The notes beneath the pieces were generated by a model that was given only the letters and a program-made list of their open reading frames with translations, made no database searches and was not told the DNA's origin. This document shows positions 12,031 through 33,524 of a stretch of DNA of 64,000 bases, piece after piece. The position numbers and the translations under genes were made by a program. Every line of letters starts with the position of its first letter. Within the stretch, counting starts at the first letter, position 1. Source of the stretch: Litomosoides sigmodontis (Eukaryota; Nematoda; Chromadorea; Rhabditida; Onchocercidae); assembly GCA_963070105.1 (NCBI GenBank), contig OY718807.1, forward strand, positions 5,808,983 through 5,872,982, written 5' to 3'.

Positions 12031-15000
12031 ATGAGCGTATCTTTAGCGGTAGAAGGTATGGATGCCTTGGCGCTTGCCCAAGAGGGTGAACGGTTATGCC
12101 GCGAGAACAACATGAAAGCAGGTTTGAACTTATTGCTTTCATCACATTATATTCTATATCGTAAAATCCGAATTCATCTCCCTTTCCGGAAGGCTGGTCT
12201 GCTCTGGTTGTGGCGTTATTATTCTGCTTCAATTATTATGAAGAGAACTGAAATACAATCTTGGTTACGACCTCCCCATTTGTGAAGATAAAACAAATTG
12301 GTACATACTGAATGACTACATGTGAAGAAGAATTCACTTTATAGGAATCAAATACTTAGAAATGGCTTTGAACAAAAAAATCGACCTTGGAGGACGCAGT
12401 TTGGAAGCACTATCCGCAATTTATTCACAACTGGGAAATGCTTATTTCGTATTGCGCATCTTCGATAAAGCACTCGAATATCATCGACATGATTTGGAAA
12501 CAGCGAAGTAAAGCTATCATAACATTTCCCCGGAGTTTTTTTTTCTTCAGTGTTCAAACAAAATCTTTACATCATGACATTCGCTACTATCGATTTTTAG
12601 GTTGCTCAATGACCATTCTGGTCTGGCAAAAGCTCATGGCAATATAGCAAATACATATAAAGCATTGGGTGATTTTGATAGCGCTTATGAGCATGCGGTT
12701 TCACATCTACGATTGGCACAGGAGCTTAATGATAAAGTAAGAATGACATTACTTCCAACACATTAGCTATTGTAAAAGACCAATTTATTCCAGCCTGCGT
12801 TTTCATCTTATAGAGGTCTTCATATTTTTACAAGTCTGAATTATTTTTTGTTGTCCTAATGAGGCAAGGTTGAATGAAATATTGTAATTAAATAGCATCT
12901 TACGTGCAGGTCAGGTGATATATGTTATATGGTTTTCTGAATTTTTTGAACAATTTGTGTTACTTGTTTCTTCTTTCTTCAACTGTTTATACGCACAGCT
13001 TAGTGGCACAAGCGGTAATGCAGAATGAAAAGTGCGAGCCTTTTCTTCATGTCACGCTGATTTGCTTTGTATTTACCTTAATTCTTTGCAGGAATGTGAA
13101 GCTGGAGCTCTTTATAACGTGGCATCTGTTTATCATTGTCGAGCGAAGACAATAATCCATGCATCGGAGCCTCTCGATAAATCTGGGCTTCTTGCAGCTA
13201 GTGATATGACTGCAACCTCGCAACTCCAAGCTGCTATAAATTGTTATTTGTAAATATTTTGTTATATTTTCTTATGTTGAGTCGAAAATATATGGATTGT
13301 AATGAAAGGGTCTACTGCGAAAGTCTAATTATTTATTTATAGGGTGTATCACTTACCTCATTTTCACATATACAAATTTTTTTACCGCTGGTGTTTTTTG
13401 GTGGTTTAGCTAATATATTGCTAACTGTGGGTATTAAGGGTTTGCTTGTATTAGGTTTTATTTGACAAAAGAAAGCGAGCACTTTGGTAATGCAGAAAAA
13501 AACTAGTGTATCGAATAGTTCTTCCCATTCCAGACAAAATCTTCACATTGTCGAGAACATGAAAGATTTCGTTGCATGTGGAAGAACGTATGGCAATATT
13601 GGGAACAGCTACTACATGCTGGGTGATTATGCAACTGCTGTTTATTATCACAATAAAGTAAGATGTTGATATTCATAGCTTGTATTTGCTGTTGCCTGCA
13701 TACAAAAAAGTTTCGCTTATGTCCAGAACTACCACCCCTTTCAAATCTCTATGTAATAAATCCAATAGTTAACAGAAACAATTAAATGGATATTAGGTAT
13801 TGATGGGAAAATCATTACTTAATATCTGGTTGTTCCTTATTTTCGTAATGGGAATCAAGTTTGTGAACTAGTACCTATTTCTTCCAAAATTATTTGGCTG
13901 AAGTGAAACAGTTTAACTTTCCCGCTACTGAAGGAAATGTCTTTCAGCGGCTGGACATTGCTCGACAGTATGGTGATCGCGCAGCGATGCGACGCGCCTA
14001 CACAAATCTTGGAAACGCACATATTTTCCTTTCAGAAACAGCAAAAGCCTTGGAGTATTATCGGTATTTTTTTAGCAGTATTCCTTTTTGTTTTTTTTTT
14101 TTTGTTACTCAATGTTGATGCGTCTTATGTTACTGGTTATAAATCAGGAAGTGATATAGCTATAACTTTAGAAGCATTGTTAAGGCTAGTTTGGTATTTT
14201 TCGTATTTTAATTTGCATTGAAGTTACAGCTGCGGTATTGACCGATCCTTTATTGCCACTATTATAATAAAAATTTTTTAGTTTGGCGCTGTCAATTGCA
14301 GCAGAACTGCATGATGAAGTGATAGAAGCACAGTGCTGTTTCAATGTTGGCAATGGTGCTGCTATATGTGGTGACCATGTAACAGGTTTGTCTTAATACT
14401 TTAAATGAGCAAAAAACACTAAATGTCTGTCTTTTATGAAGTTTGTCTGCTTGTACAAAAAAGTAAAATAAAGTTTTTCCATTTGCTTACAGTTAAGATT
14501 TACACTGAATATTTGTTGGTTTTGGCTTTTAGTGATTACATTTCAGCAATAGAATATCACATCCGATATTTGAAGTTTGCCAGGAATTTGGGTGACCGTG
14601 TTGCGGAATCGCGTGCATGTGCAGCACTGGCAACAGATTTTCGAAAACAGGGAATGGTGGGAAAAGCAATTTATTTCTATATGCTTCAAGGACATCTGTT
14701 AGTTGAGGTCCATTTTTCTATTCTTTATTATTTTTCAATTCTTTGTCAGTTGAAATTTTCCGGACCTTTTCATAAATTCTTGATTAATAAAAGGAACTTG
14801 AGATTTCGAAGCGTATCAATGGTTCAGTTATAATTTATCAACTTTGCATCTTTACAACTAAACTTTACAGCTTCATACATTTATTTACTGTGGACAAAAT
14901 TAGAAATAATTCTAATCTGCAAGATTGTAGAAGTCTTTATAAATTTTTGGTAGGCATATTTTTTCGATATAATTTTTATTAAAAGATTTTGCTTATTTAA

Positions 15001-15676
15001 AAATGCTTGTAAAATAACCAGTTGCGTGCTGAGAAATTTTGAAAGATATCTAAATTAGAATCTTGAGTTGAAGAAATTCCAATATTCCAGGTTTGCATTG
15101 CATATGTCATGATTTTTTTCATCGAAGTTTCTCACTCTATACGAACTTATTTGTTCCTTATTAAAAATACTATCCTTTTGCTTCTCTAGTTTTTGTTAGC
15201 TTCATTTTTATATCACCTTCTCACCGTCTGTGCAACATCTTATTGGCTGTTAAGTTTGATAAAATAGTTGTGGTGTGAAGCTCAAGAAGTAGTGATATAT
15301 GTATTTTCATTTTTATGAAAAGACAGTGCGAGCTTGCAAATAAAAGGATAGCTCTCTATAATTGTCTTTTTTCTAATAAACTTATCGCGTGTGTCATTAT
15401 TTAGTTAGCATTTCCAAAAAAAATGACATTTTGTGAAGCTGAAAAAAATTGACATTTTATGAAGCTAACAGCCGCTATTTTTGGATTTTTTTCATCTAAA
15501 AGGTTGTCTTCCTGCTATTCCACGACAGCGTGTTGAAAATCTTCCAGCATATTTTGGAAGATTCATAAAGTTTAATTTTAATGCGCTGTAGTCCTTTTAT
15601 GTTTTGAACTATAGAGCACTAATCTGATTTTCATTTGCAGAGTTGATTCAGGATATGATTTCAGGAGGTGTTGTGT

Positions 15677-15713
<37 letters not shown>

Positions 15714-18465
15714 CATGATATATGAGATTTTTGGTTCCACCAAAAATAAATACCATTAATAAGTGTAGTTTTTCACTAATCTGGTGCTACTGTTAGGTTT
15801 TACGTCTGGTTAATGAACCTTTCATGCTCGTTTCTTCATATCAGTAGTAGCTTCTTCATATCAGTCATTTCACATGTGGTACTGTGAATTTATCTCATTT
15901 CTGGAAATAGTGCAATTTGAAGTGACATTTTATGGAAGTATAAATTCATTTGACCCATCGTACGTATCGTTTTGTTGATAACTAGCGAATCTGATGAAAA
16001 AGAAACTAGACTTTTTATGGGGGCAGTTATTCGTTCTGTGGATTTAAAATTTTCGGTGATTGCAGATGGGCGAAAAAGGGAGTGAAAGCGTGCGTAATTT
16101 GCTAGAAGATTTGCTAAAATCAATGAAGAAATGGCCTGTAAAAGAAATTAGCGATTTAGAAATGGATCCGTCCGGTGATCCTGAACCATACAAAACACCC
16201 GAATTGAATGTATCTTTTAAAAAATTGCTCTGTGAACCAGAGTTGAATACTGGTTGCACACCTCAGCTGCTTGATGATTCAACGGTTACAGCTGTCGATA
16301 AACAGGTATTTTGTGGTTAATATTGTCAAAATGGAAAATAAAATTTTTCTTTACGTAGTGTAGATTTGATATTAAGTTACAGAAAGTAGAATTGAGGTGC
16401 TTGTGTTTTGCTAATATAATGAGAATACAGATCATTAAAATGCTGTTTCTTCATGCTACTCAAAGGGACCAGTTTTCACAAGTACTTGTTTCCTTTGTTA
16501 TTTTATTTTAGAGCTGTTTTGATCTATGCCTATGGTCATTTGAATACGTATTTTGTTTAATTTTCTAAACCTTCCATTTCAAATAGTAGTGATGTTTCAG
16601 CCTGTCCAATTTGCCAATTATAACGACGATTTCTTTGAAATGGTTTCACGTTTACAATCAAAGCGACTTAATGATCAGCGCTGTGATCCTATTATACTGA
16701 GCGACTTAACGAACCATTCGAAGAATGTTACTCGACAGTCAGATACAATCGCTTGCGATCTAGGTTGAACACTTTCTTCTTCAACTGCCTAAATTATGAT
16801 GTGATAAAAAAATGGTCTTGAATTATCATGAATAACTTATAGTACTTTTCCAATTAAAAACTGAAATTGAACGAAATATTAATGGATCGAAAATTTTCTC
16901 AGTTGTCTGATTGAAATTAATCCCCTCATAAAGTTGAAGGGATTAATTAAACTTTATTTTCCATATTGTTCACAAAAGCCTTTTAGTCTTAATTTTTTTA
17001 TTTCATCTTCTAGCTTTTTATTTATTTCGTTATGTTTGTGTTGTTGTGGTTGTGGATAGGTGAAACTTGTTTGTTTCAATAAGAGTCACTTTAAAGAAAC
17101 ATTAAGAAAATATTTTCACCTTCTATGCACTTCATAAGATTGCTGTGTGTTTTTGTTTTGCAGTGTGATTTATATGCTTTTTGATTTTTATGATTTTTGT
17201 TAGAAGCAGAGGAACGTTGTGGACGTAAGCATCGATTATCAGCACTTTTTGGACGTGTTAGAAAAGCAGCTAGACGGCAAAGCCTGTTGATGTCTACATC
17301 ATTTTTCCCTTCTACAACTTCCACGCCTCGAATTGCTGTCTCTTCGGTGAAGGAACAACTTGTTGACAATAGTAACCGTTTGCGTGACAAGTCACCTGTA
17401 ACGTGCGCAACGACGTCATGTTTACGACATTCTTCCTCGGATACAGTAGCACGAAATGCTACTGATGATAATGGTGATGAATTTACGGAGCCGGATATAT
17501 CACGGACAACTGAGTCGTCGGAATTTCGAATTCCGGTTGCACCTCCTCGGAATCGAGGTCGTTGTAACCGAGCGCTCTCATCAAATTCCATTTCTTCGGG
17601 ACGAAAAAGTTGGTAATTTTCATTCTAGTCTTGCTTTGTTCAGTTTTTGTCATTTTCAGTTTTTTTGGCATGCATTTTCAGTTTTGTCTTGGCAATTTGT
17701 CGTGCATTATTAGTTCTCCTATTCGTTTATCTTTTAATTTTGCAGCATGTCTTTTGCTAAACTTTTATTTTTATGATTTCTTTGATAAGTTCTTTTTATG
17801 CAGCCAGTAGTGAAAGTGCTTTGCTCTGCGAATACTTCCTTCTGGTTTTGGTAAATGAATGTGTGTAAAGTATTTCAGAATTTTTGAGAATTTGGATTCC
17901 TTTTCAAGAATTTATAAAGTGCAATATTTAGTTAAAGTTATGTCTATGCCAGCTGCGTGTTACAGATGGTACCGAAGGGATGTTTGATTTAATAGCTAGT
18001 TTGCAAGGTCGTCGAATGGAAGAGCAAAGAGCGCATCTGAACGTTCAGTCGGAATCGATATCTTTACCAACTAACGGTGACGTTAAAGACAATAATGACG
18101 GGTAAGTTTAACTTCTTTGTTTTTCGAACATTTAAAGACAATTTATTCCCAGGTATTAAATTGAATTTATGAGATTTTCTGGAGGAGTTTTAATTTGTTA
18201 CTAGAGATTTTGTACTGGTTGATAAAATTGTAGTGTGGAGCAATCAGTGTCATCGTCATCATCAAATGTGGAACAGTCACGATCTGAAGATGCTGGTAGC
18301 TTGTATGAGATGGTAATTCGAAGTCAGAGGGATCGACTGGATGAACAGCGAAGTGAATTACCGCGGACCATGCCAGTGGAAGATATCTCACGGATGGTAA
18401 TATCAATGCAAAAAGGGCGTATTGAAAGTCAACGTGCTGTGCTAAATTCAGCCTCACAGAACTGA
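12031..18465 (+). CDS. ags-3: AGS-3/LGN/Pins-type TPR-GoLoco regulator of G-alpha(i/o)
   Basis: Thirteen exons (12031-12121, 12345-12507, 12601-12736, 13092-13249, 13534-13657, 13948-14063, 14282-14385, 14547-14707, 16066-16305, 16601-16763, 17204-17608, 17966-18101, 18234-18465) close in phase to 742 aa. Residues 1-350 are LGN-type tetratricopeptide repeats, with ALSAIYSQLGNAYF, GRTYGNIGNSYYMLGDYATA and RAYTNLGNAHIFLSETAKA. Four GoLoco motifs follow: FFEMVSRLQSKRLNDQR (about aa 440), MFDLIASLQGRRMEEQR (about 625), LYEMVIRSQRDRLDEQR (about 690) and ISRMVISMQKGRIESQR (about 716). Each keeps the Gln-Arg that contacts GDP-bound G-alpha. These proteins act as guanine-dissociation inhibitors in spindle orientation and neuronal G-protein signalling. 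A Ser/Arg-rich exon of about 135 aa (17204-17608) separates GoLoco 1 from 2. Vertebrate LGN is about 680 aa. Exon 5 uses the acceptor CATTCCAG at 13533; starting earlier would create a false stop. Confidence 0.93.
15680..15709. repeat. (AT)n microsatellite in an AGS-3 intron
   Basis: About 15 uninterrupted TA dinucleotides preceded by a short GTGTGTG. It lies inside the large intron 14708-16065, away from the splice sites. Confidence 0.85.
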
Positions 18466-19750
18466 CAAACGTTAAAGTTGTGTATTCTTATGCTTATCTT
18501 TTTTGTACCTCTCACCATGCAATATTTATGCCTTAATCAGTTTACACTTTCAAGTAAAACTGATTGGAAAAAGGAAATATACGTTTTGTTTATTGCCGTG
18601 TGGAATGAAATTCTAATAAGTATATAATTTTTTTATTGTCAGAATTATAAAATTACTTGCAAGTAACAGTTTTGCTAAATAATTTTGCTATTTCGAATGT
18701 GCTTCATATGTTTATAGCTTCTAGAGCTTTTGAGGCAGCTTACACAAGTTATACATGGGAATTCGGTTTTTTGAAATCTACAAATTCTTATGGTTGAGTG
18801 TTGTAAAAAATTGCTTACATTTTATTTGTTTTTCTTCCCTTCTTTACAGTAGAATTCTTGAGTTCAATCCTTTTGATTATTTGCTCTCTGCTAAGTCATA
18901 TTATTCTAATAGAATTAACATACATTTCCCCGAACATGTTTACTGCTGCAGAATGTTCGTCTACTCACACTGACTGCAGTTTATCATTATCGCTTTATTT
19001 TGAGAAAAATTATTTGTTTTGCTGTGGTGTTTTTTCTCTGTTTCATGTGATTATGAAGTATGGCCTGGAAGGACTGTAATCAATTTGCATATGCTGCGGT
19101 CGCTGCTTACAGAGTGTACTAATAGTACTGTTACTTGTTATGTCAGTGATTGCTAAAGCTTGTGGATATTAAAACCCTGATTATCCTGTTGTAGTCGTTG
19201 CTGTGGAATTGATTCAGTGAAGCATATTTCTTGCGTAATTAACTCCTGCAAAAACTTTTTCTCCCTAAATTTATCTTCACCCTGGTTTTTTCTATGAAAC
19301 GTCGTCAATATATCGTTGAACATTAATTTAAAATAAAGGTTTGATGCTTCTATCGGCTGTTTCTTAAAGAGGGCAACAGTGCTGTTATAAGTGAAAGGGA
19401 ATGGAAGCAGCGGGAATAAACCAGGCGCAAGGTAGGGTTCAAATAGGTGCCATGTTCGATGCATTGTTCGAGTTTGGAGTGGTCTGAAAGTTGCGCAGTA
19501 ATTTCAGGCGGTGTGGATGTTGTCTGACCGTTCAATGTCTTTTGCGAATTCTCCCCTGTGGTCCAATTCCGTTTATAAGGTTTCATGCCCGATTGGCCAT
19601 GTTTCTATAAAGACGCATCGTTATCCCGGTTCCTTATTCCTTTTGCTTGTGATTGATTACGTCTAAGTTTGTTTATGTAAAAAGTAAGCTTAGGAGAAAG
19701 ACGAATGGATTTGAAATTTATAGATTATTTTGGCTAATGTATGAATGGTC
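18466..19750. other. Intergenic region between AGS-3 and exportin-5
   Basis: It holds the 3' UTR of the upstream gene and the promoter of the next. Two overlapping minus-strand open frames (19153-19464 and 19350-19586, about 103 and 78 codons) have no recognisable motif, no flanking exons and low-complexity composition, so I do not call them genes. Confidence 0.5.
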
Positions 19751-28282
<8,532 letters not shown>

Positions 28283-28605
28283 TCTTACCAGTTTTATGCA
28301 TAATGTACTTGCAAATTAAATTTATGGAGAGTATGCAAACGTAAGACTATTGTTTTGCCTACTTGAAATGAATTATGGAACTGCACAACTACATCTTTCA
28401 CCGCTGCTGTACATGTATAACATCTTTTGGCTTGCAATAATTTTGAAGTTTCGAAGAAATGCTTGCTTCGTATTTTTTAAAATTGATGAGCCGGTTGTAA
28501 ATCAGGGAGTGTAAGTTCTCCCTCTGAATGCCTCAAGTTTATTTCTACAAGAAACACTTCAATATTTATTTCAGTAGAAAGGTGAAACTGTACAAAGGCA
28601 AGACA
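28283..28605. other. Convergent 3' region between exportin-5 and the CINP-like gene
   Basis: This 323-bp tail-to-tail spacer holds the 3' UTRs of both genes. I see no further gene. Confidence 0.5.
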
Positions 28606-29495
28606 TTAAGACAATTTCATTGATGTATTATTTGCGATAGCCTGTAAACTTTGCTTGCAACGCGCAATGACTTTCCCCACCTTAACATTTGGTTTCACAG
28701 GCGTAATTGTTTGATATTTCACTTTATCGTGCATTTCACACCACCGCATTACGTCTACCATAAGATATGATAAAAGGTGTTGAAGATCCTCTTGAAGACA
28801 AGACGGTGATTTTTGAGAGTGCCAATCAGTTGTAACAAAATCGTTCAGCACGTCAGCTGCCTCTTCAATTTGTTTCCATTGTTCGGATAATTTACTGGCA
28901 ACAATATCGATTTCAAGCTCGATTCGTGCCATTAATCGTGATTGCCAGTTTGATGAATGCAGCATTAGTGATGTATACCGTGGCATCTGAAAGGTATGGA
29001 AAATAAATGACTTAGAAAATCAAAAAAAAAATCATAAGTGCTGGGGGGTATAATAATGACATGAATGAATTCCGAAGCGTTCAGAGTTATTACGTGCAAT
29101 GAATGTCCGTTTAAAAATTGAATTGCCAAAATGTCACAGATTTTTGGTTAAGTTTCTACGTTAAGATTAACTTAAACACCAAGGATATTCTTATGTTACA
29201 AGATAGAAATAGTTTTGACAAGCAACCATAATGGTACGACAACAGAGACAGTGCAGGATAGTCACAGTTCAATTTAAATATTGCCTTTTTCGTAGCTTCT
29301 AATTGTGAACTGAGATTCCTCCACATATCGACAAAATTCACGATGTCGATGGTGCATTTCTCGATTTTATGGACTGCACTGAGACAGTCCATCTTCATTC
29401 CGTAAATATTCTTCCTTACATTCGCCGCTTCCACAAGTCTACTCCATACGGATGTAACACACCAGAGATGTCCCGAAAGCAAATTTTGTAAATTC
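28606..29495 (-). CDS. Small coiled protein, possibly CINP-like (CDK2-interacting protein family)
   Basis: Two coding exons are visible. The last, 28986-28606, follows a good TTTCAG and ends in TAA; the other lies about 29495-29180. The first contains VWSRLVEAANVRKNIY, FVDMWRNLSSQLEATKKAIF and SYHYG. The last begins MPRYTSLMLHSSNWQSRLM and has LNDFVTTDWHSQ. From memory, human CINP has the same order: an early W..L....N..I segment, a coiled helix, YHYG, a T.FYEV helix, then an LSYLSMW.HQ segment. The family is linked to replication and checkpoint signalling and to ribosome maturation. The start codon was not resolved because an in-frame stop lies just upstream, so a 5' exon is missing. The donor of the first visible exon is also ambiguous. 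The family call is a weak-to-moderate inference. Confidence 0.45.
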
Positions 29496-29499
29496 GCCC

Positions 29500-30404
29500 C
29501 TTAATCGATCCGCAACGGATGCATCCATCGCAGCCGTTACGTCCAGCTATAGCCACGGTAAAACTCGACTCAGCATTCTTGTTACCCGGTGGTTGAGGTT
29601 GGAGTGTTGTGGTTCAAGTCTTTTATGGATGCTTCCAACATTGTAGGGTGAAGATCTTCCCTCCATCTTGTCACTATGCAAACCGTAATATATACCTTAT
29701 CGATAATATATACTTTTTACGCTTTTTACACGATATGCTTTTTACACTGTGCCGTATATTACCTTTTGAAAGCTTTCTATTTCGAACTCGCCTAATTCTT
29801 CTAACTAATGGATTTATGAACTGCGTTTCGGAGAAGTATTGAATTATCTTTATTAGGAGGCGACACTCTTTCATCATAGCCATAACTGTAACACAAACAA
29901 GTGATTGTCTACTGCCATCCTGTAACTTCTGTATTTAAGTTGTCTGTGAAATGAAGTCAGATGATGCAATCTTGAAATTATTCTTTTGGGTTCCGCTTTT
30001 TTTCGTAAATGATTTTATCCATGATAGCAGAAGCATGAATTTAATTCAATTTTTTTGACACAACACAATAGGTATTTGATAAGTAGGAGGACTATTTATA
30101 AATTAACTGCAAATAAATGGATAAATTGACGATCCATTCGTATGAATGAATTACACGATATGAAGTTGGCTTAAACGATCAGTGTGATGCGGTGCCTTCA
30201 AACACTTAAAATGCTTTCCTCTTTTAGGGGAATCCTTGCACACAAGTTTCATCACTCTTCTGCTGTTCAGTGAAAAATTCTAAGAGTAACAATTTCTCCG
30301 ATAACCACTAAAAAGCAATGGAAAATTTCAGGTTCTAGCATCATTTCTTTTTCCTCCAGTTTTCCTCCCTTCAACTCCCTTCAAAAAACGTGATACAACT
30401 GATT
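29500..30404. other. Intergenic stretch upstream of the CINP-like gene
   Basis: About 900 bp with no convincing coding exon. It may hold the missing first exon and promoter of the CINP-like gene and the 3' UTR of the NPDC1-like gene. Confidence 0.4.
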
Positions 30405-33400
30405 TTAGGTTTGCGAAATAAAATTTGGATTTTGTACTTCAATATCACCGGTTGGTGCTAAGCCTGGGCATTCATATACTGAAAAATTGTTCTCATCATC
30501 ATCGGACGTTTCGCTGCTTTCATAGGCGTCCGGAAGAGGCACTGCTCCATTCTCACCTGATATTATCTTTTGTTTTGCTTGCTGATAGTGATGTAACTGT
30601 GCCTGAAAATATCACTGGCATGATGAACTAACAGTTAAAAAAGTAATTCCGAGAGAAAATAAATTAACAAAGTATATATGGCAATGGCATTCCCTCAATA
30701 ATCTTGAAATGAGGAAAATGACGTTAACATTTCTTTCTGTCCCGTCTCGCCTTACTTCATCTTCTTCATCTCCACTACGGGAAATGCAAGGGATTGAGCA
30801 CACCTTAATTTACCCTCAATCGTTTCAAAATCGAACTTAAATGTTAATGATTAGTCCTTGTGGAAGAGGGGAAATTTGCTTGAAATATAGAAAAATTGGT
30901 GTAGTACACATCGAATAATAAAATTCATATTAGAGGATGCCAAGGTCTCTCTTTCGACATGATGATCTTATCATAATTGATTAGGTTTCAAATATGAAAA
31001 ACTGATGTATATTTGAGAGTGTGTTCCAAATCAATTCATATTTGCTAATATCTAAATTACTTTTCGACATACCTTATATGCCAGACTTTCATCACCGCCT
31101 CTCTTTTTCTTGCTTTTTCCAGGACCGGTAGGTGCGTATGTCAAATCACAGTTATCAGCTGCACATTTTTGAGATCGATCCCTGACATTTCATCGAATAA
31201 AGTACGAATAAAAAGTGAAAAAATCTTTTAAAAGGTTCATACAAAGCAAAAAGTGTAATAAGCACCGAAGAGCACTGTTCATTTTTAAATTACGCCATAA
31301 ATTAAATTGTGTAGTGTTGTACCAATTCAAGATTGTGCTATAGTTCATCTGGAAGGGACAACTTATTCTGGTATGTTTAACGATGAAATTAAATTTACCA
31401 AACTTACTTGAAGAAGTAGTAACTACCAGTTCCGACTCCAACTACCACTGTTAACATACAAAGTGTTGCTATCGCTGAAAGAAAAAAAAAACGACCCAGA
31501 CGTGACTTTGATGAATCTTGCGACAAACATATGGTAGACAGTAAAATTTATTTTCGAAATTTCAAAGCGAAAAACAAAAAGAGACGGAGGTATGACAACT
31601 GAAAATTAAATAAGAAATATAGCGCTTGTTAAATACAATTAGATTTCGCATTTCGAGAAATTGCTCGATGTGAAGAATTGTCATGACTAGCAACACCGCG
31701 CATCTAATGTAACCCTTATCAATGATGTCATCAGGCCATCTGTTATTTTGTCCGCCTGCTAATTTTAAAATAAAATGCTAAGGTAAACAAGAATGCTTTA
31801 GTTGTGAAAAATGGAAGTTGGCAGCGCATACCTAAAGAGAGGAAATTGCCGAGATGAAGTATCGGTTTCAAGTTAGTCTTCTGGACTGTTTCGTGATCAT
31901 CTACCCGCTTCTTCAATATTTCCCTATGCTTTATCTGATTTGAAACTTTTGGCTCGATGAATCCCACGTATTCACTTTGTCCTTTCTTCTGCGCTGTAAC
32001 CAATTTTGTGGCCATTCCCTTCACGGCTGCTGCATTTGCTACATTTTCCATATCGATCTCGTACTCCTCGTTGCTTTCCGGTTCGCCGTATTCATTATTG
32101 TAGGCTGGAAGGCTTATATATAGTTTCATATAAAGCTCTACGCATTGTTACTGAAAAGAATTCATGCAAATTTTGTAGGTCTTGAATTTCAAAAAACTAT
32201 TTGAATTAAAAACGCTATCAGGAATTTCTTTTTAAAAATGTTCCAAATTAATTAGTTAATGAACTAGCAAAAGTCGAAATTGATTTCCTATAGATCGATG
32301 AGTAATTATTCTTAAATAACTTCGTAACGAAATGAACATAATAAATGGGATGACTAACGAGAGTGTTGCTTACCTTTGTTAGATCGTACTAACATATTCA
32401 TCAATGTTGCCATCTTTTGATCGTTGTCATATTGTAGTAGCTGTGGTTCATTCTCTGAAAAGGAGAAATGCGAAATGAATTTTTAATTTAAATAGTTTTT
32501 TAATTTGTTTGCTAACTTGAAAAGTCAAGAACAACGCTTCTTCCTTTCAGTGAATTGTTATAAATTTAATGACCAAGGAAAAGAGAAATCCAAAAAAAAA
32601 AGGAATGCTTACAACGCCTAAGCTACACTTGTTCATCTTTTATTATCTTAATTGGTGGTACTTAATAAAATACTAATTGTCCTCATTAAGTAATTGATTT
32701 TTGCCACATGCAACAGGTAACAACTATAAAACACTGAAAGGCTAACACTCCCACTCTACATTATCTCACTGAAATGATGAAATTGCAGTTTGCGAAACAC
32801 CGATGAGATGAAATCGTATGAATAAATTCTAAATAAATAAATAAGTTAAATTTATGAATAAATCGAAATTATGAATAAATTAAATTGAACAAATAACTTC
32901 TACTAATTGTGCTTAATTTTCTTTCTGAATTTATATGAGAAGTTATTCAATGTTTCTCTAGCTCTTTCATTCTTTCCATTAATATTTTTTTGGCGGAATA
33001 CTTAGAAGGCATCGCTAATTTTGTTATAAATCAAAATTTTTGAAGATCTTGAGAATTCTGCTGCTTTTCTTCCCTTTCAAAAGTTTACGTAAGCGAACAA
33101 GGAGGACAGCTAAGCACTGGCTTTTCTCTTTCTTGAGCACTTCTCGAAACCTGACTATGATAGCTACTAGTGACATTGAAGTGTGCTGTTACTGTGCTAT
33201 TACTATTACTTGACTTTTCCTCAAAGCTTTAGAGGCGTCATGCATCTCAGAAAAAGATAACGAACGTTTTTCAAAATAATTATGAAATAGTTTAACATTA
33301 TGACTTTACGAAACCAAAAAAAAAAAAAATCGTCTGCTAAATTAACCGTTGACGTAAGAATTAGACTGAACAGGCATACTGGGTGGTGCGAGGAGTGCGA

Positions 33401-33524
33401 CATCGTCGTCACCATCATCGTTCACTTGCAAAAGGAAAAATAAACGTGGGAAAGGTTACCTACCGATAACGTAGAATGACGCGTGTGAGGAAAGGAGCAG
33501 AGCAGGTAAGATCGGCCACCACAT
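30405..33524 (-). CDS. cab-1: NPDC1 / CAB-1 family single-pass neuronal membrane protein
   Basis: Seven exons (33524-33464, 33424-33347, 32454-32374, 32137-31832, 31474-31408, 31181-31073, 30602-30405) close in phase to 299 aa. A signal peptide (MWWPILPALLLSSHASFYV) is followed by an acidic ectodomain. Then comes one membrane span (about aa 176-196, ATLCMLTVVVGVGTGSYYFF) and a cytoplasmic tail. The tail carries SLAYKAQLHHYQQAKQK, SSETSDDDENNFSVYECPGL and APTGDIEVQNPNF. The VYECPGLAPTG(D/E)(I/M)EV(Q/R)NP block is the hallmark of vertebrate NPDC1 and C. elegans CAB-1. NPDC1 is a neural growth-control protein; CAB-1 binds the Rab GEF AEX-3 and affects synaptic transmission. The fourth exon could instead start at 32104 (acceptor TTCCAG), also in frame. 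The family call is firm; worm function is inferred. Confidence 0.9.

Noticed and set aside
13455..13533. Apparent frameshift at a run of seven A in the AGS-3 gene
   Set aside because: Starting exon 5 at the first acceptor (TATTAG, 13454) hits a stop, which looks like a broken frame. The acceptor CATTCCAG at 13533 restores phase and gives CYLQNLHIVENMKDF, which aligns directly with LGN.
17091..17591. 166-codon minus-strand open frame
   Set aside because: It is antisense to the AGS-3 exon at 17204-17608, which is in phase with its neighbours.
19153..19586. Two overlapping minus-strand open frames (about 103 and 78 codons)
   Set aside because: No motif, no splice partners and overlapping frames in an intergenic region. 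Length alone is not enough.
31743..31831. C-terminal extension of the frame past the NPDC1-like exon 4
   Set aside because: CTCTTTAG|GTATGC at 31832 is a good donor, and the next exon joins in phase and supplies the membrane span.
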